DNA of 57,521 nt from NCBI RefSeq assembly GCF_900110185.1, contig NZ_FOCT01000018.1, forward strand, positions 1 to 57,521. Reading direction: 5' to 3'. Positions within the stretch are counted from its first letter, which is position 1. Each line of letters begins with the position of its first letter. This DNA is from Nitrosospira multiformis. Lineage in GTDB: Bacteria > Pseudomonadota > Gammaproteobacteria > Burkholderiales > Nitrosomonadaceae. Below, piece by piece: positions 7,195 to 16,451 of the stretch. The translations under genes were made by a program, and so were the position numbers. The notes under the pieces are model-generated. The model searched no databases. It was not told where the DNA came from and saw only the letters and a list, made by a program, of their open reading frames with translations.

Positions 7195-9030
7195 ATGCTC
7201 TCGTCTGCTTTTCATTCATCGTCTTTTCCCAAGCTACGTAATTTCTATAGACTGGCTGGATGGAAATTACCCTCGGTATTCTTCATCAAAGTCCTATTGT
7301 TGGCACTGATAACACCTGCGAGCTATTGTGCCAACACTGACCCATTCGGGGCGGGACAAATATTGAATCTGCCATTTGCAGGCACTCCCGCACCAGGAAA
7401 ATCTGCTCTTACATCGAAAGAACAGAAAACAAAAGAAGCACCCCAAAAAAAGGATTCAGCAGAATCCGCTACTTCTGAAATTCAGACACGGCCCCCTCAG
7501 TTTTTTGATTATTCCGCCAATTTGAACAGCGATGTTTTTGGAGCAAATCTTTTTACAGGAGCGTTTGCCCGGCAGGGAGCAACCCAATTCAACCCAGACT
7601 ATCTCATTGCAGTAGGTGATCAAATCCAGGCGCGTTTCTGGGGTGCCTTCGAGCATGAGGTCATGCTTACGGTTGATCCAAAAGGCAATATATTTCTGCC
7701 GCACATTGGCCCTGTCCGGGTTCTGGGAGTACGTAATCAGGATCTCCAGCGCGTGGTGGAGTCCGCTGTCGCCAAAACCTTCCGCGCCAATGTCAATAGT
7801 TATGCCAGTCTTGCTGCCGCTCAGCCGGTGCGCGTTTACGTGGGAGGATTTGTCAATCGCCCCGGACTCTACAGTGGCACAAGCATGGATAGCCTTCTGC
7901 ACTACCTTGACCAAGCAGGCGGTATCGACCCGACTCGAGGTTCTTTCCTCAACGTACAAGTAAAGCGCGGCAGCGAGATACGTTCTACAGTCAACCTTTA
8001 TGATTTTCTTCTAGACGGAACTATGCCCCTCATCCAGCTTGGTGATGGCGACGTCATCTTTGTTGCCCCAAGACAGCATACCGTCAAGGTCGGTGGTTTC
8101 GCGGAGAACGCCAAGCGTTTCGAGTTCGAAGGAGAGGGACTCACCTTGAGTCATCTCATAAAAGTCGCTAAACCAGGAGCGCAGACAACGCACGTGCGGG
8201 TAGTGCGAAATACCGGCATCACCCGGAATGTTGAATACTATCCGTTGCTTAATGCCAATCACATATCTCTTCAAAATGGGGATGAGGTTGAATTCACCGC
8301 GGATAAGAAGCCTGGAACGATTACCGTACGGGTAGAAGGCGAACACCTAAGTGTGCAGGAATACGTATTGCCATATGGAGCGAGACTTGGTGATCTCCTC
8401 GACCAAATCGAGTTTTCCAGCCGCTCAGATGCCGATAGCCTACAACTTTATCGGCTCAGCACTAAAGAACGGCAAAAACAGATGCTCCAAACTTCTCTTA
8501 AAAGTCTCGAGGCTGCTGTTCTCACGGCTCGTTCGGGTACTAGCGAGGAAGCGCATCTGCGCACGGAAGAAGCAAATCTCATGTTGCAATGGGTGGAGCG
8601 CGCAAAATCGATCGAGCCCACTGGTCAGGTAGTGATCGCAAAGGCCCCTAACCGAGACGAACTGCTGCTGGAAAACGGCGATATTTTGCGAGTTGCTGCG
8701 GAAGATGGACTAGTGCTGGTAAGTGGCGAGGTGCTTTTTCCCACCACAGTGGCATTTGACCCTCGCTTAGGCCTCGAAGAGTACATTGAGCACACAGGTG
8801 GTTATACGCAAAACGCCAATACCAGCCGGATAATCGTCGCGCATCGTGATGGCAGCTTTGATGACATGACAAGTGGTTTCTTCGGCTTTGGCGGCAGGGG
8901 GCAAATACGGGCCGGTGATGAAATACTAGTCCTGCCAAAAGTGGATCAAAAGTGGCGGCAGTTCGCGAAGGAGGTTGCCCAGATTATCTTCCAGATTGCT
9001 TTAAGCGCCAGAATGGCGACAAGGTTTTAA
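7195..9030 (+). CDS. Outer-membrane polysaccharide export protein with SLBB domains (KpsD/Wza family)
   Basis: It starts 3 nt after the kpsE stop and has 611 aa. A hydrophobic segment (SVFFIKVLLLALITPASYC) acts as a late signal sequence; the Cys at its end could be a lipidation site. The export domain starts around residue 130 (YLIAVGDQIQARFWG, DPKGNIFLPHIGPVRVLG). Repeated SLBB-type segments follow (VRVYVGGFVNRPGLYSG; KVGGFAENAKRFEFEGEG; LVLVSGEVLFPTTV), and the C-terminus has an amphipathic tail. It would form the outer-membrane exit of the KpsMTE system. The length is closer to KpsD or BexD-like channels than to the 380-aa Wza. Confidence 0.87.
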   Translation: MLSSAFHSSSFPKLRNFYRLAGWKLPSVFFIKVLLLALITPASYCANTDPFGAGQILNLPFAGTPAPGKSALTSKEQKTKEAPQKKDSAESATSEIQTRPPQFFDYSANLNSDVFGANLFTGAFARQGATQFNPDYLIAVGDQIQARFWGAFEHEVMLTVDPKGNIFLPHIGPVRVLGVRNQDLQRVVESAVAKTFRANVNSYASLAAAQPVRVYVGGFVNRPGLYSGTSMDSLLHYLDQAGGIDPTRGSFLNVQVKRGSEIRSTVNLYDFLLDGTMPLIQLGDGDVIFVAPRQHTVKVGGFAENAKRFEFEGEGLTLSHLIKVAKPGAQTTHVRVVRNTGITRNVEYYPLLNANHISLQNGDEVEFTADKKPGTITVRVEGEHLSVQEYVLPYGARLGDLLDQIEFSSRSDADSLQLYRLSTKERQKQMLQTSLKSLEAAVLTARSGTSEEAHLRTEEANLMLQWVERAKSIEPTGQVVIAKAPNRDELLLENGDILRVAAEDGLVLVSGEVLFPTTVAFDPRLGLEEYIEHTGGYTQNANTSRIIVAHRDGSFDDMTSGFFGFGGRGQIRAGDEILVLPKVDQKWRQFAKEVAQIIFQIALSARMATRF

Positions 9031-9178
9031 AAATGACTTTAATAACAGGTGAGACGGAATTCATCGCCCCAAGAATTCGCGCCTAGATAATTCCAAACTA
9101 CAACATACCTTCCACCTAAACCTGCCATCCTAGGAGAGCTGTGGAACGTATGCTTACTGAAATACTGAGGCCATCATA

Positions 9179-10061
9179 ATGCTCCAGCGCAAAGGAATCA
9201 TCCTCGCCGACGGTTCCGGTACCAGACTTACCCCGTGACCAAGGCAGTATCTAAACAATTACTGCCCATATACGACAAGCCGATGATCTACTACCCCTTG
9301 AGCACGCTAATGCTGGCAGGCATTCGCGACATACTCATCATCTCCACGCCCGATGACACCCCACGCTTCGAGCAATTGCTGGGGGATGGGAGTGAATGGG
9401 GGCTCAACCTGTGCTATGCCGTACAGAACAACCTTGACGGCCTGGCACAAGCATTCATCATTGGCAGCGATTTCATCGGGAGTAATCCAAGCGCACTAGT
9501 GCTGGGGGATAATCTGTTTTATGGACACGATTTGCATTTGCAGTTGCGCCGGGCAACGAAAGGCGAGAGGGTGCAACGGTATTTGTCTATCACGTTCAGG
9601 ATCCTGAGAGATACGGGGTGGTTGCCTTTGATTCGCATAATCGTGTCTGTTCTCTGGAAGAGAAACCCGCTCAGCCGAAGAGCAACTATGCGGTAACCGG
9701 TCTTTATTTTTATGATAACCAGGTCATTGATGTCGCAAGCGCACTCAAGCCTTCTGCCCGGGGTGAACTGGAGATCACCGATCTCAATCGAATTTACCTT
9801 GAGCGCAATCAGCTTAACGTAGAGATTATGGGGCGAGGCCATGCATGGCTTGACACCGGCACGCATGAGAGCTTGATAGAAGCCAGCAAGTTCATTGAAA
9901 CCATTGAGCACCGCCAGGGACTTAAGATTGCTTGTCCCGAAGAAATTGCCTATCGTCAAGGGTTTATCACAGCAGAGCAATTAGAAAATCTAGCACAACC
10001 ATTCATCAAGAATGGCTACGGGCGGTATCTATTGCAAGTGCTGGATGAGGCGCTGCTATGA
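9179..10061 (+). pseudogene. rmlA: Glucose-1-phosphate thymidylyltransferase RmlA, two frameshifts
   Basis: RmlA makes dTDP-glucose, the first step to dTDP-L-rhamnose. The N-terminus starts at ATG 9179 ([19 protein letters not shown]) and meets TGA at 9236. The next frame (GTG 9235) continues [20 protein letters not shown] to RRATKGER. A third frame from about 9572 reads [20 protein letters not shown] to the end. Both breaks need one added base, at about 9234 and 9569. The nucleotide-binding motif reads ADGSGTRL where the family has AGGSGTRL, a Gly-to-Asp change in the active site. That substitution argues for real decay as well as, or rather than, sequencing error. The stop overlaps rmlC. 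Confidence 0.87.
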
Positions 10062-10609
10062 AGGTAATGCCTACCGCCATTACCGACGTTTTCATTCTGG
10101 AACCCCAAGTATTTGGCGACAGTAGGGGGTTCTTCCTGGAAAGCTTTAATCAAAAAATGTTCCAGGAAACTACCGGGCTTACGGTGAGTTTTGTTCAGGA
10201 TAACCACAGTCGTTCTGCGAAGAGTGTATTGCGTGGCTTGCATTATCAAATTCGTCAACCACAAGGCAAGCTCGTACGTGTAGTGCGCGGTGCTGTATTT
10301 GACGTGGCGGTAGATATTCGTAGATCGTCTCCGACTTTTGGGCAATGGATTGGGGTAGAGCTGACGGAGGATAACCATCGCCAATTATGGGTGCCACCAG
10401 GGTTTGCTCATGGATTCTATGTGTTGAGCGACAGCGCAGATTTCTTGTACAAAACCACAGACTATTACTTTCCCGAGCTTGATCGCAGTCTTTTCTGGGC
10501 AGATCCGAGCATTTCTATTTCATGGCCTGTTGAAATTGGCACGCAACCCCTTGTCTCAGCAAAAGATGCAACCGCACCAAAACTGAGCGAAGCCGAAGTC
10601 TTTTCCTAA
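10058..10609 (+). CDS. rmlC: dTDP-4-dehydrorhamnose 3,5-epimerase RmlC
   Basis: A cupin-fold epimerase acting on dTDP-4-keto-6-deoxyglucose in rhamnose synthesis. The 183-aa protein contains the expected [18 protein letters not shown] (catalytic His), [19 protein letters not shown], and [20 protein letters not shown] with the catalytic Tyr region. It is coupled to rmlA by ATGA overlap. rmlB and rmlD are not in this window, so a complete rhamnose pathway would need copies elsewhere; its partner rmlA is broken here. Confidence 0.93.
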   Translation: MKVMPTAITDVFILEPQVFGDSRGFFLESFNQKMFQETTGLTVSFVQDNHSRSAKSVLRGLHYQIRQPQGKLVRVVRGAVFDVAVDIRRSSPTFGQWIGVELTEDNHRQLWVPPGFAHGFYVLSDSADFLYKTTDYYFPELDRSLFWADPSISISWPVEIGTQPLVSAKDATAPKLSEAEVFS

Positions 10610-10703
10610 AACAAGCCTTTTGCGCTGAGTCTTCCGCTTGTCGTCTTTGAAATCTTATTAGCTCCAAGTGATCAAGCCAGTCGAGCTTTACGTGAAACTA
10701 TTT

Positions 10704-11099
10704 TCAATCACCCACGAGGTGCAGCACTCGGTAGTACTCCAGATTTAAACTGTCATTGCTATTTTCCCTATACCCTCTAAATTCTACGATCTGATTTAGA
10801 GTAAAATCGATAGTGAAGGTGGCAGGTTTCCAAATTCCTCCTGACATATAACCATCTGAATAAGGGGTAATCTGGGAAGTGAGTGAATTGCGATTTGCCA
10901 GTATAATCATTGGAGCTTCGGCAGTCTTCGCATACCAAGTTCGAGTAAAAATCGTTGCCCCTCCCACACTTATCGTAAATTTCTTTAAGCTTGTGCTCTG
11001 GGTAAACGTCCATAAAGGCTCAAATTGCAGAATACTATTGGGTCCCAATATCGATGCTGGGATCCTAAACCAATCTAGTACTTCGTCAACTTTGGTCAT
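10704..11099 (-). CDS. Hypothetical beta-rich phage-like protein fragment
   Basis: A 131-aa frame with no signal peptide. Stretches such as EAPMIILANRNSLTSQITPY and NLEYYRVLHLVGD have the character of C-terminal domains of phage structural or decoration proteins; this is an impression, not a domain hit. The start at ATG 11099 has no clear ribosome site, so it may be the 3' end of a longer lost gene. It overlaps the first part of a plus-strand frame (10879-11400), only one of which can be real there. I prefer this one for 10704-11099. Confidence 0.4.
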   Translation of the reverse strand: MTKVDEVLDWFRIPASILGPNSILQFEPLWTFTQSTSLKKFTISVGGATIFTRTWYAKTAEAPMIILANRNSLTSQITPYSDGYMSGGIWKPATFTIDFTLNQIVEFRGYRENSNDSLNLEYYRVLHLVGD

Positions 11100-11400
11100 T
11101 GCACAGGATTTAATAATTGCTGAGCTCGCAAGTACCTCAGCAGACTATACATCGTATCGACCTGCAAAGGTGCAAGTATTTTGTAATGACCAAATGGTAT
11201 ATCAGGACATTGCTTGTTTACCCAGACCGGATGTGAAGAATGCAGGCTTACATATCTCCGGATATTGTGGATTCAATATACAGCTAAAGAACTTAAAGCT
11301 GAATGATAGTAATTCCAAGCTAACTGTTTTTATTGAAAATAATAAGATATTGGGTCAGGTTTCACTTAAAACTAAACCTGAGCCAGCTTCTTTGATGTAA
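11092..11400 (+). pseudogene. Fragment of a beta-sandwich domain protein of polysaccharide loci
   Basis: The coding-like part of a plus-strand frame (open from 10879). From about 11100 it reads RPAKVQVFCNDQMVYQDIAC, then a short RPDV step and SGYCGFNIQLKNLKL. This pattern resembles the small accessory domain found beside glycosyltransferases, with a V-V-D-G strand followed by GxxGF. The likely 5' part is missing and the only near start is TTG 11092, so it is probably a remnant. Confidence 0.35.
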
Positions 11401-11411
11401 ATGACTAAAAA

Positions 11412-12545
11412 ATGATTAGCCAGATTACAGCCGTTTTTAGGATGCTCTTTCAGCTACAACGCGTCTTAGTCAAGTATTACGTTGTAATGGTAATTCTGAG
11501 TACCATAACTTATGCCGATGTGCTTAAAGCGTCAGAAAACTCAGGTACGAATGCCGTAGTAGTTCGGCCTGGCTATGATTATGCCGCTGCATTAATGAAT
11601 GAATCTGAATCAAATAAGATATGGTGGTGTGGGAATTTGCCTGGCTTTTCGGGTGATCAAATCCTTTATCTGGATAATCTTGATGATCAAACTCATTACA
11701 CCAGCTCCGATGAGCGAATAAAAAATGTTTTCAGCCCTTCCGGAAATAAGGATAGATTTGATAGCGAACATACTTGCGATCCTTCTGTTATTCGCGTTGA
11801 TGGCCACTACTATATGTATTACAGCGGGATCGATGTTCTTAAGAAACGGATACTGAAGCTTCCTAATCCAACCGCCATTGGTGTTGCTGTAAGTATGGAT
11901 GGATTGCATTGGACTCGTGAAAATGACGGTGTCCCTATCGTGAAGGCGGTTAGTACTACCGAGGGAAAACGAAATACATATGGTGCGGGCCAACCTGCAG
12001 TTGTATTTGTTTCTCCCTACTACTATATGTTGTTCACAGATACAACAGCTCCAATTGCAGGTTCCAATATCGGAGCCAATCTTTTTGTCATCAGATCACG
12101 TGATCCACTGTTTTCAACATTCGAAGAGCTGTTGAAAGAAGGTTTTATGCCGACAACTAATGGAGAAATTAAGAGAAATTACAGAGTTGTAGATGGATTT
12201 ACGGCGGAAATGGTGTTTATTGAAGAGTGGAATCTATTTATGGTTGCAGTTAATAGAGAACCAGGTGCAACGTGGTTATATTTTTTTAATAGAGATTTTC
12301 AACCTGTAAGTGATAGGGTATCCGTAGAAAATCAATGGTCTGAAGGGCCAGGAATTTTGAGAGATGAACTGGGCCATATTCGCCCAGCGTCGAATGGTAT
12401 GGTGACTCTCACGATAATTAGTCCAGTTGGAGACCGCAAGAAACCGCAAACATGGGATCTTTATTCCACTGTAGTTGAGCTAGAGAGAATTGAGGAACCG
12501 CTAACTATCAAAATCATTCCTGGAGCATCAATTAAAAAGCAGTAA
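11412..12545 (+). CDS. Exported five-bladed beta-propeller protein (GH43/GH130-like fold)
   Basis: The 377-aa protein has an N-terminal hydrophobic segment (KYYVVMVILSTITYADVLKA) consistent with export. Propeller-type repeats follow: CDPSVIRVDGHYYMYYSGID, then GVAVSMDGLHWTREN, GAGQPAVVFVSPYYYMLFTD and VDGFTAEMVFIEEWNLFMVA. The DPSV-xxxxYYMYYSG pattern is that of glycosidase-type propellers (GH32/43/62/68/117/130 superfamily). I cannot assign the catalytic acids with certainty. In this locus it could trim or modify the exported polysaccharide. The coding is AT-rich compared with the export operon. Confidence 0.6.
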   Translation: MISQITAVFRMLFQLQRVLVKYYVVMVILSTITYADVLKASENSGTNAVVVRPGYDYAAALMNESESNKIWWCGNLPGFSGDQILYLDNLDDQTHYTSSDERIKNVFSPSGNKDRFDSEHTCDPSVIRVDGHYYMYYSGIDVLKKRILKLPNPTAIGVAVSMDGLHWTRENDGVPIVKAVSTTEGKRNTYGAGQPAVVFVSPYYYMLFTDTTAPIAGSNIGANLFVIRSRDPLFSTFEELLKEGFMPTTNGEIKRNYRVVDGFTAEMVFIEEWNLFMVAVNREPGATWLYFFNRDFQPVSDRVSVENQWSEGPGILRDELGHIRPASNGMVTLTIISPVGDRKKPQTWDLYSTVVELERIEEPLTIKIIPGASIKKQ

Positions 12546-12599
12546 CGCTTAGGAGCCAGTCGAAAACTTTTATTTATTATGGAGGAGGAGAAGGACAAG

Positions 12600-13286
12600 A
12601 TGGCTCAATTCCATTATGTAGAAGATTATGAACGCCTCGTATCAGATCTTGTTGCTCGATACCCTATTGATGAAGCAATGTCTCTGGCAGTCGGCGGAGG
12701 GTACGACCAGATAGGAGAAATACTCTCTGAGATATTAATTCAGAATGGGTTGATAAATGGCATGAAGTTGATCGATCTGGGTTGTGGTAGCGGGCGGGCT
12801 GCAAAGGCTATCAGTAAACGTCGGAATATTGAATATTTAGGGATTGATATTGTGGAAATGCTACTGGATTATGCTAAAACAGTATGCCCTTCGCATTATC
12901 AGTTTCGGCGCAACGTGAACCTTAAAATAGAGGAACCGGAGGGAATAGCTGACATGGTATGCGCATTCAGTCTCTTTACTCATCTTCTTCATGAGGAGAC
13001 GTACATATACCTTAGAGAAATTCATCGGTGCTTAAAGCAGGGGGGCAAGCTAATATTTTCCTTCCTGGAATTTCATCAACCCACCCATTGGGGCATATTT
13101 GCGCACACGGTAAATGATAGATATCTCGGCAAAACTTCTCATTTGAACATGTTCATTGAACGTAATGTTATTGAGAAGTGGAGTCAGGCCTTAGGTTTTC
13201 ATCAACTATCATTTGTCGACAGTACAGATAAGCGGTGGAACGGTCAGGCATTGGGGCAATCAATTGCCATTTTGACGAAACCGTAA
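12600..13286 (+). CDS. SAM-dependent methyltransferase (class I)
   Basis: Motif I reads LIDLGCGSGRAAKAISK, followed by an acidic ribose-binding end of strand two (YLGIDIVEMLLDYA) and DMVCAFSLFTHLLHEETYIY. ATG 12600 is preferred over 12579 because GGAGGAGAAGGA lies directly before it. The 228-aa length fits a small-molecule or sugar methyltransferase. Substrate is unknown; with the neighbouring methyltransferase it may O-methylate the polysaccharide or its end. Confidence 0.75.
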   Translation: MAQFHYVEDYERLVSDLVARYPIDEAMSLAVGGGYDQIGEILSEILIQNGLINGMKLIDLGCGSGRAAKAISKRRNIEYLGIDIVEMLLDYAKTVCPSHYQFRRNVNLKIEEPEGIADMVCAFSLFTHLLHEETYIYLREIHRCLKQGGKLIFSFLEFHQPTHWGIFAHTVNDRYLGKTSHLNMFIERNVIEKWSQALGFHQLSFVDSTDKRWNGQALGQSIAILTKP

Positions 13287-13442
13287 TCGGTAAAACGAGG
13301 ATACGAAGATTATTAATGCCAGAGCTTGGGTTTTGGTAAATAGAAATTGGATTTCGTACATTTATCTGAGCTTAAGACTATAGAAAGACTGTGACAGCAA
13401 TAATTTTGCTTCGATTGATATTTTGATAAAAAGCGACCTGAT

Positions 13443-14306
13443 ATGCAGTACGAATCATGCGATGCTAAAAATCGGGCCGATTATATATTGGCAAATATTG
13501 ATAAGGATGGAATTGGAATAGAGATTGGGCCTAGCCATCGCCCCCTTGCGCCGAAGAGGATGGGTTATAGAACTCATGTAATAGATCATATGACAAGAGA
13601 TGATCTAAAGATTAAGTATGAAAACGCTAATGTAGCTCTAGAAAATATCGAAGAAGTGGATTTCGTATGGCGAGGCGAATCGTACGCAGAATTGACTCAG
13701 CAGTCTGGGTATTACGATTGGATAATAGCATCACACGTGATCGAGCATGTTCCGGACATGATAGGATTTTTAACTGATTGTGATGAGATTCTTAAGGATG
13801 AGGGTGTACTCTCCTTAGCTATTCCAGATTCAAGATTTTGTTTTGATCACTTTAGGCCAGTTTCGTCCCTTGGTAGCGTCATAGATGCAAGTCTGGAGGG
13901 GCGAAAGTTAAATTCCCCCGGTATGGTTGCAGAGTTTTTACTCAATGCAGTTAAACGCGGAGGAACGATTACTTGGCCGCGAAATAATACTAATGAGTTC
14001 TCATTTATTCATGGAATAGAAGGGGTACGAAATGCAGTTAAAAAAGTTACAGAAGAAAGAGCATATATTGATGTTCACGTCTGGTGCTTTACACCCCATT
14101 GGTTCAGATTGATGATTGAGGATTTGTACGCGCTTGGTTTTATCAATATGAGAGAAATAGATTTTTTCGATCCGGGTACGCATGAATTTTACATAACTTT
14201 AGGAAGTCACGGTAAAGGTCCGGGTATGTCACGACTCGCCTTGCTGAAAAGGGTAAATATTGAGCAATTACGGGCGGATGCAGCAGTCCAGTGTTCAAAC
14301 GAATAG
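13443..14306 (+). CDS. SAM-dependent methyltransferase of a polysaccharide cluster
   Basis: The 287-aa protein has a modified motif I (GIGIEIGPSHRPLAPKRMGY) and the class I methyltransferase core YDWIIASHVIEHVPDMIGF with LKDEGVLSLAIPDSRFCFDH. This form, with GPSHRP in place of the usual Gly-rich loop, is seen in methyltransferases linked to glycan synthesis. A hydrophobic C-terminal half with HVWCFTPHWFRLMIEDL would form the acceptor side. The 156 bases before it hold no gene. Confidence 0.72.
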   Translation: MQYESCDAKNRADYILANIDKDGIGIEIGPSHRPLAPKRMGYRTHVIDHMTRDDLKIKYENANVALENIEEVDFVWRGESYAELTQQSGYYDWIIASHVIEHVPDMIGFLTDCDEILKDEGVLSLAIPDSRFCFDHFRPVSSLGSVIDASLEGRKLNSPGMVAEFLLNAVKRGGTITWPRNNTNEFSFIHGIEGVRNAVKKVTEERAYIDVHVWCFTPHWFRLMIEDLYALGFINMREIDFFDPGTHEFYITLGSHGKGPGMSRLALLKRVNIEQLRADAAVQCSNE

Positions 14307-14612
14307 GGAATAGAATGAAGTATTGGGTGATCAGCTTTAGGAGTTGAGGATCAGCCAGAAACTAACTTTTTTGGTACTTTATCTTAAAGAAGAGAGTTTG
14401 CAAGGAAGAGCGACTGCAGGAAGAGAATGGAAAGCTCAGAAGCTAATTGCGGAGACAAGCTGCAGGAAGTTGACCCAAAAAGCCCCTGAGCGGATCGATA
14501 ACTAAACTTTGTAGAAGGACCTTGCCCTACTCTCCGGGGCACATCAAAAAATAAATACTTCCGCATCGTCCCAATTAGATTGCAATAACTATTATTTCTA
14601 TGAGAGTGCTGG
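14307..14612. other. Non-coding gap
   Basis: AT-rich spacer. A minus-strand frame (14384-14629) has no ribosome site or recognisable content. I see no clear hairpin or RNA gene. Confidence 0.5.
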
Positions 14613-16451
14613 ATGAAAATAACTGTCATTGGTATGAGTCACATTGCTGCGCTACAGCATGCCTGGATTAAAAATCCTCACTTAGTTAATGACGCTAGAT
14701 TTCAATTCATTCAGCTAAGACGGCATGAGTTCGGTATGGAAAATGCCAACTATTCTCCTGAGGACCTTGCCGATCATCATCGATCACAACTCTCAAGGGA
14801 AATTACCGAGGCAGCAAATAGGGCTGATCTCATTGTGCTTTGTATACGTGGAAACATTCTCTCTGTGATAGGACTGACACCTCTGCCCGGAAAGGTCTTA
14901 AACCTGACAAGTTCGACAATTTCGGATGATATCCAACGATTGTTGCATGAAGATATAGAAATCGATAATAAGTGGTTGAGATTCTTTTCTCGATGCACGA
15001 CAACAACAAAAGTAATAATACCCCCTCCACCCCCAATTAAATCAGAGGAGTGGATTCGTGCTCACCCTGGTGCTTTAGAGGAAAGATTCAAGCTATATGG
15101 GATTCGGCCAGCATCTTACAGATTGAAGCTCTGGCGCGTTTATTCTCAAATGCTTCGGGAGCAAAGCCTCCTAAACTCCACTGGATTTATCGACACCCCT
15201 GAGGCTGTTTTAACGGATGGTTATTTGAAAGAGATTTATGGAAGCCCTCACCCAAATCATGCTAATGCGGCTTATGGTGAAATAATGATCCACCACATCG
15301 TTCAGCTTATACGAACACCCAACTGGATTACGAACATCTCGCTGTCCGCGAGTCGGGATAGCAACGGTCCTGAGATGGACAAAGTCAGCCTCGAAAAGCG
15401 CAATCGCCAACATCCGTATCAACATCTTCCAGATCGGGCTTTCTGGAAAAAAGCTGTTGCTGAAACGCCTTCTAGCCAGCTAGATCCTGTGGGAGAAGTG
15501 AAGTTCAAGATTAAGCGTTCCGATAAAGTTGCAACGGCGGGGAGTTGTTTTGCCCAGCATATTTCAAAACGAATTTGCTCCATGGGTTTTCATTTTCTCG
15601 TCACAGAAAATTGCATCAGCAATGACTTTTACAATTTTTCTGCTCGCTATGGGAATATCTACACCGCCCGTCAACTCGTCCAGTTGTTCGATCGAGCTTT
15701 TGGTTATTTCTGTCCCCTAGATGATCACTGGTTGCGATCAGATGGAAATTTCTGCGACCCGTTCAGACCACGAATCGAGCCGGGTGGATTTGAGTCAGTT
15801 GAAAGGCTGGTAGCGGATCGACAATGTCATTTGGCAGCCGTTAGGGAAATGTTTTCCCAGCTCGATATCTTTATCTTTACTTTGGGGCTTACCGAGTGCT
15901 GGATGTCTCGTCTTGACGGGGCCGTTTTTCCTATAGCACCTGGTGTGGCAGGAGGCGAATTCGACTCTATGAAATATGAGTTTGTTAATTTCGGTGTGAA
16001 CGAGATAGTTTCCGATCTCGAGTCCTTCATCCGCAAATTACGACTTATCAATCCCCGAGCAAAACTTATCCTAACCGTCTCGCCGGTTCCACTTGTGGCC
16101 ACATACGAACCCACCCATGTTCTTGCCGCGACAACCTATTCGAAATCTGTCCTACGGGTGGCAGCTGACATGGTGAGCTGTTCTTATAAGGAAGTATACT
16201 ATTTTCCCTCGTTTGAAGTCATAACTGGTAACTATAACCGGGGAAGTTATTTTAGCTCGGATTTACGCTCAGTGACGGAGGAAGGCATCGATCATGTCAT
16301 GACAGTTTTCATGCGCAATCTCACTGAGGACAGCGATGTATCTCTTCCACAAGGCGGTATGACGAATACCAAATCAGTTTATGACAAACAAATGCAGGAA
16401 ATGGTAGCGCTAGCCCAAACTGTCTGCGATGAAGAATTGCTTGAGCGCTAA
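14613..16451 (+). CDS. Two-domain SGNH-like / GSCFA protein, probable glycan O-acyl enzyme
   Basis: The 612-aa protein appears to hold two hydrolase-fold units. The N-terminal unit (1-260) opens with MKITVIGMSHIAALQHAW and ends with LTDGYLKEIYGSPHPNHANA, resembling a GxS start and a DxxH-type end of SGNH enzymes. The C-terminal unit starts with VATAGSCFAQHISKRI, the five-residue signature of the GSCFA family, followed by FTLGLTECWMSRLDGAVFPI and LILTVSPVPLVATYEPTHVL. GSCFA proteins are related to SGNH esterases, and the activity here is unproven. It overlaps the next gene by 23 nt. Modification of the capsule (de-acylation or acyl transfer) is an inference from the neighbours. Confidence 0.7.
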   Translation: MKITVIGMSHIAALQHAWIKNPHLVNDARFQFIQLRRHEFGMENANYSPEDLADHHRSQLSREITEAANRADLIVLCIRGNILSVIGLTPLPGKVLNLTSSTISDDIQRLLHEDIEIDNKWLRFFSRCTTTTKVIIPPPPPIKSEEWIRAHPGALEERFKLYGIRPASYRLKLWRVYSQMLREQSLLNSTGFIDTPEAVLTDGYLKEIYGSPHPNHANAAYGEIMIHHIVQLIRTPNWITNISLSASRDSNGPEMDKVSLEKRNRQHPYQHLPDRAFWKKAVAETPSSQLDPVGEVKFKIKRSDKVATAGSCFAQHISKRICSMGFHFLVTENCISNDFYNFSARYGNIYTARQLVQLFDRAFGYFCPLDDHWLRSDGNFCDPFRPRIEPGGFESVERLVADRQCHLAAVREMFSQLDIFIFTLGLTECWMSRLDGAVFPIAPGVAGGEFDSMKYEFVNFGVNEIVSDLESFIRKLRLINPRAKLILTVSPVPLVATYEPTHVLAATTYSKSVLRVAADMVSCSYKEVYYFPSFEVITGNYNRGSYFSSDLRSVTEEGIDHVMTVFMRNLTEDSDVSLPQGGMTNTKSVYDKQMQEMVALAQTVCDEELLER

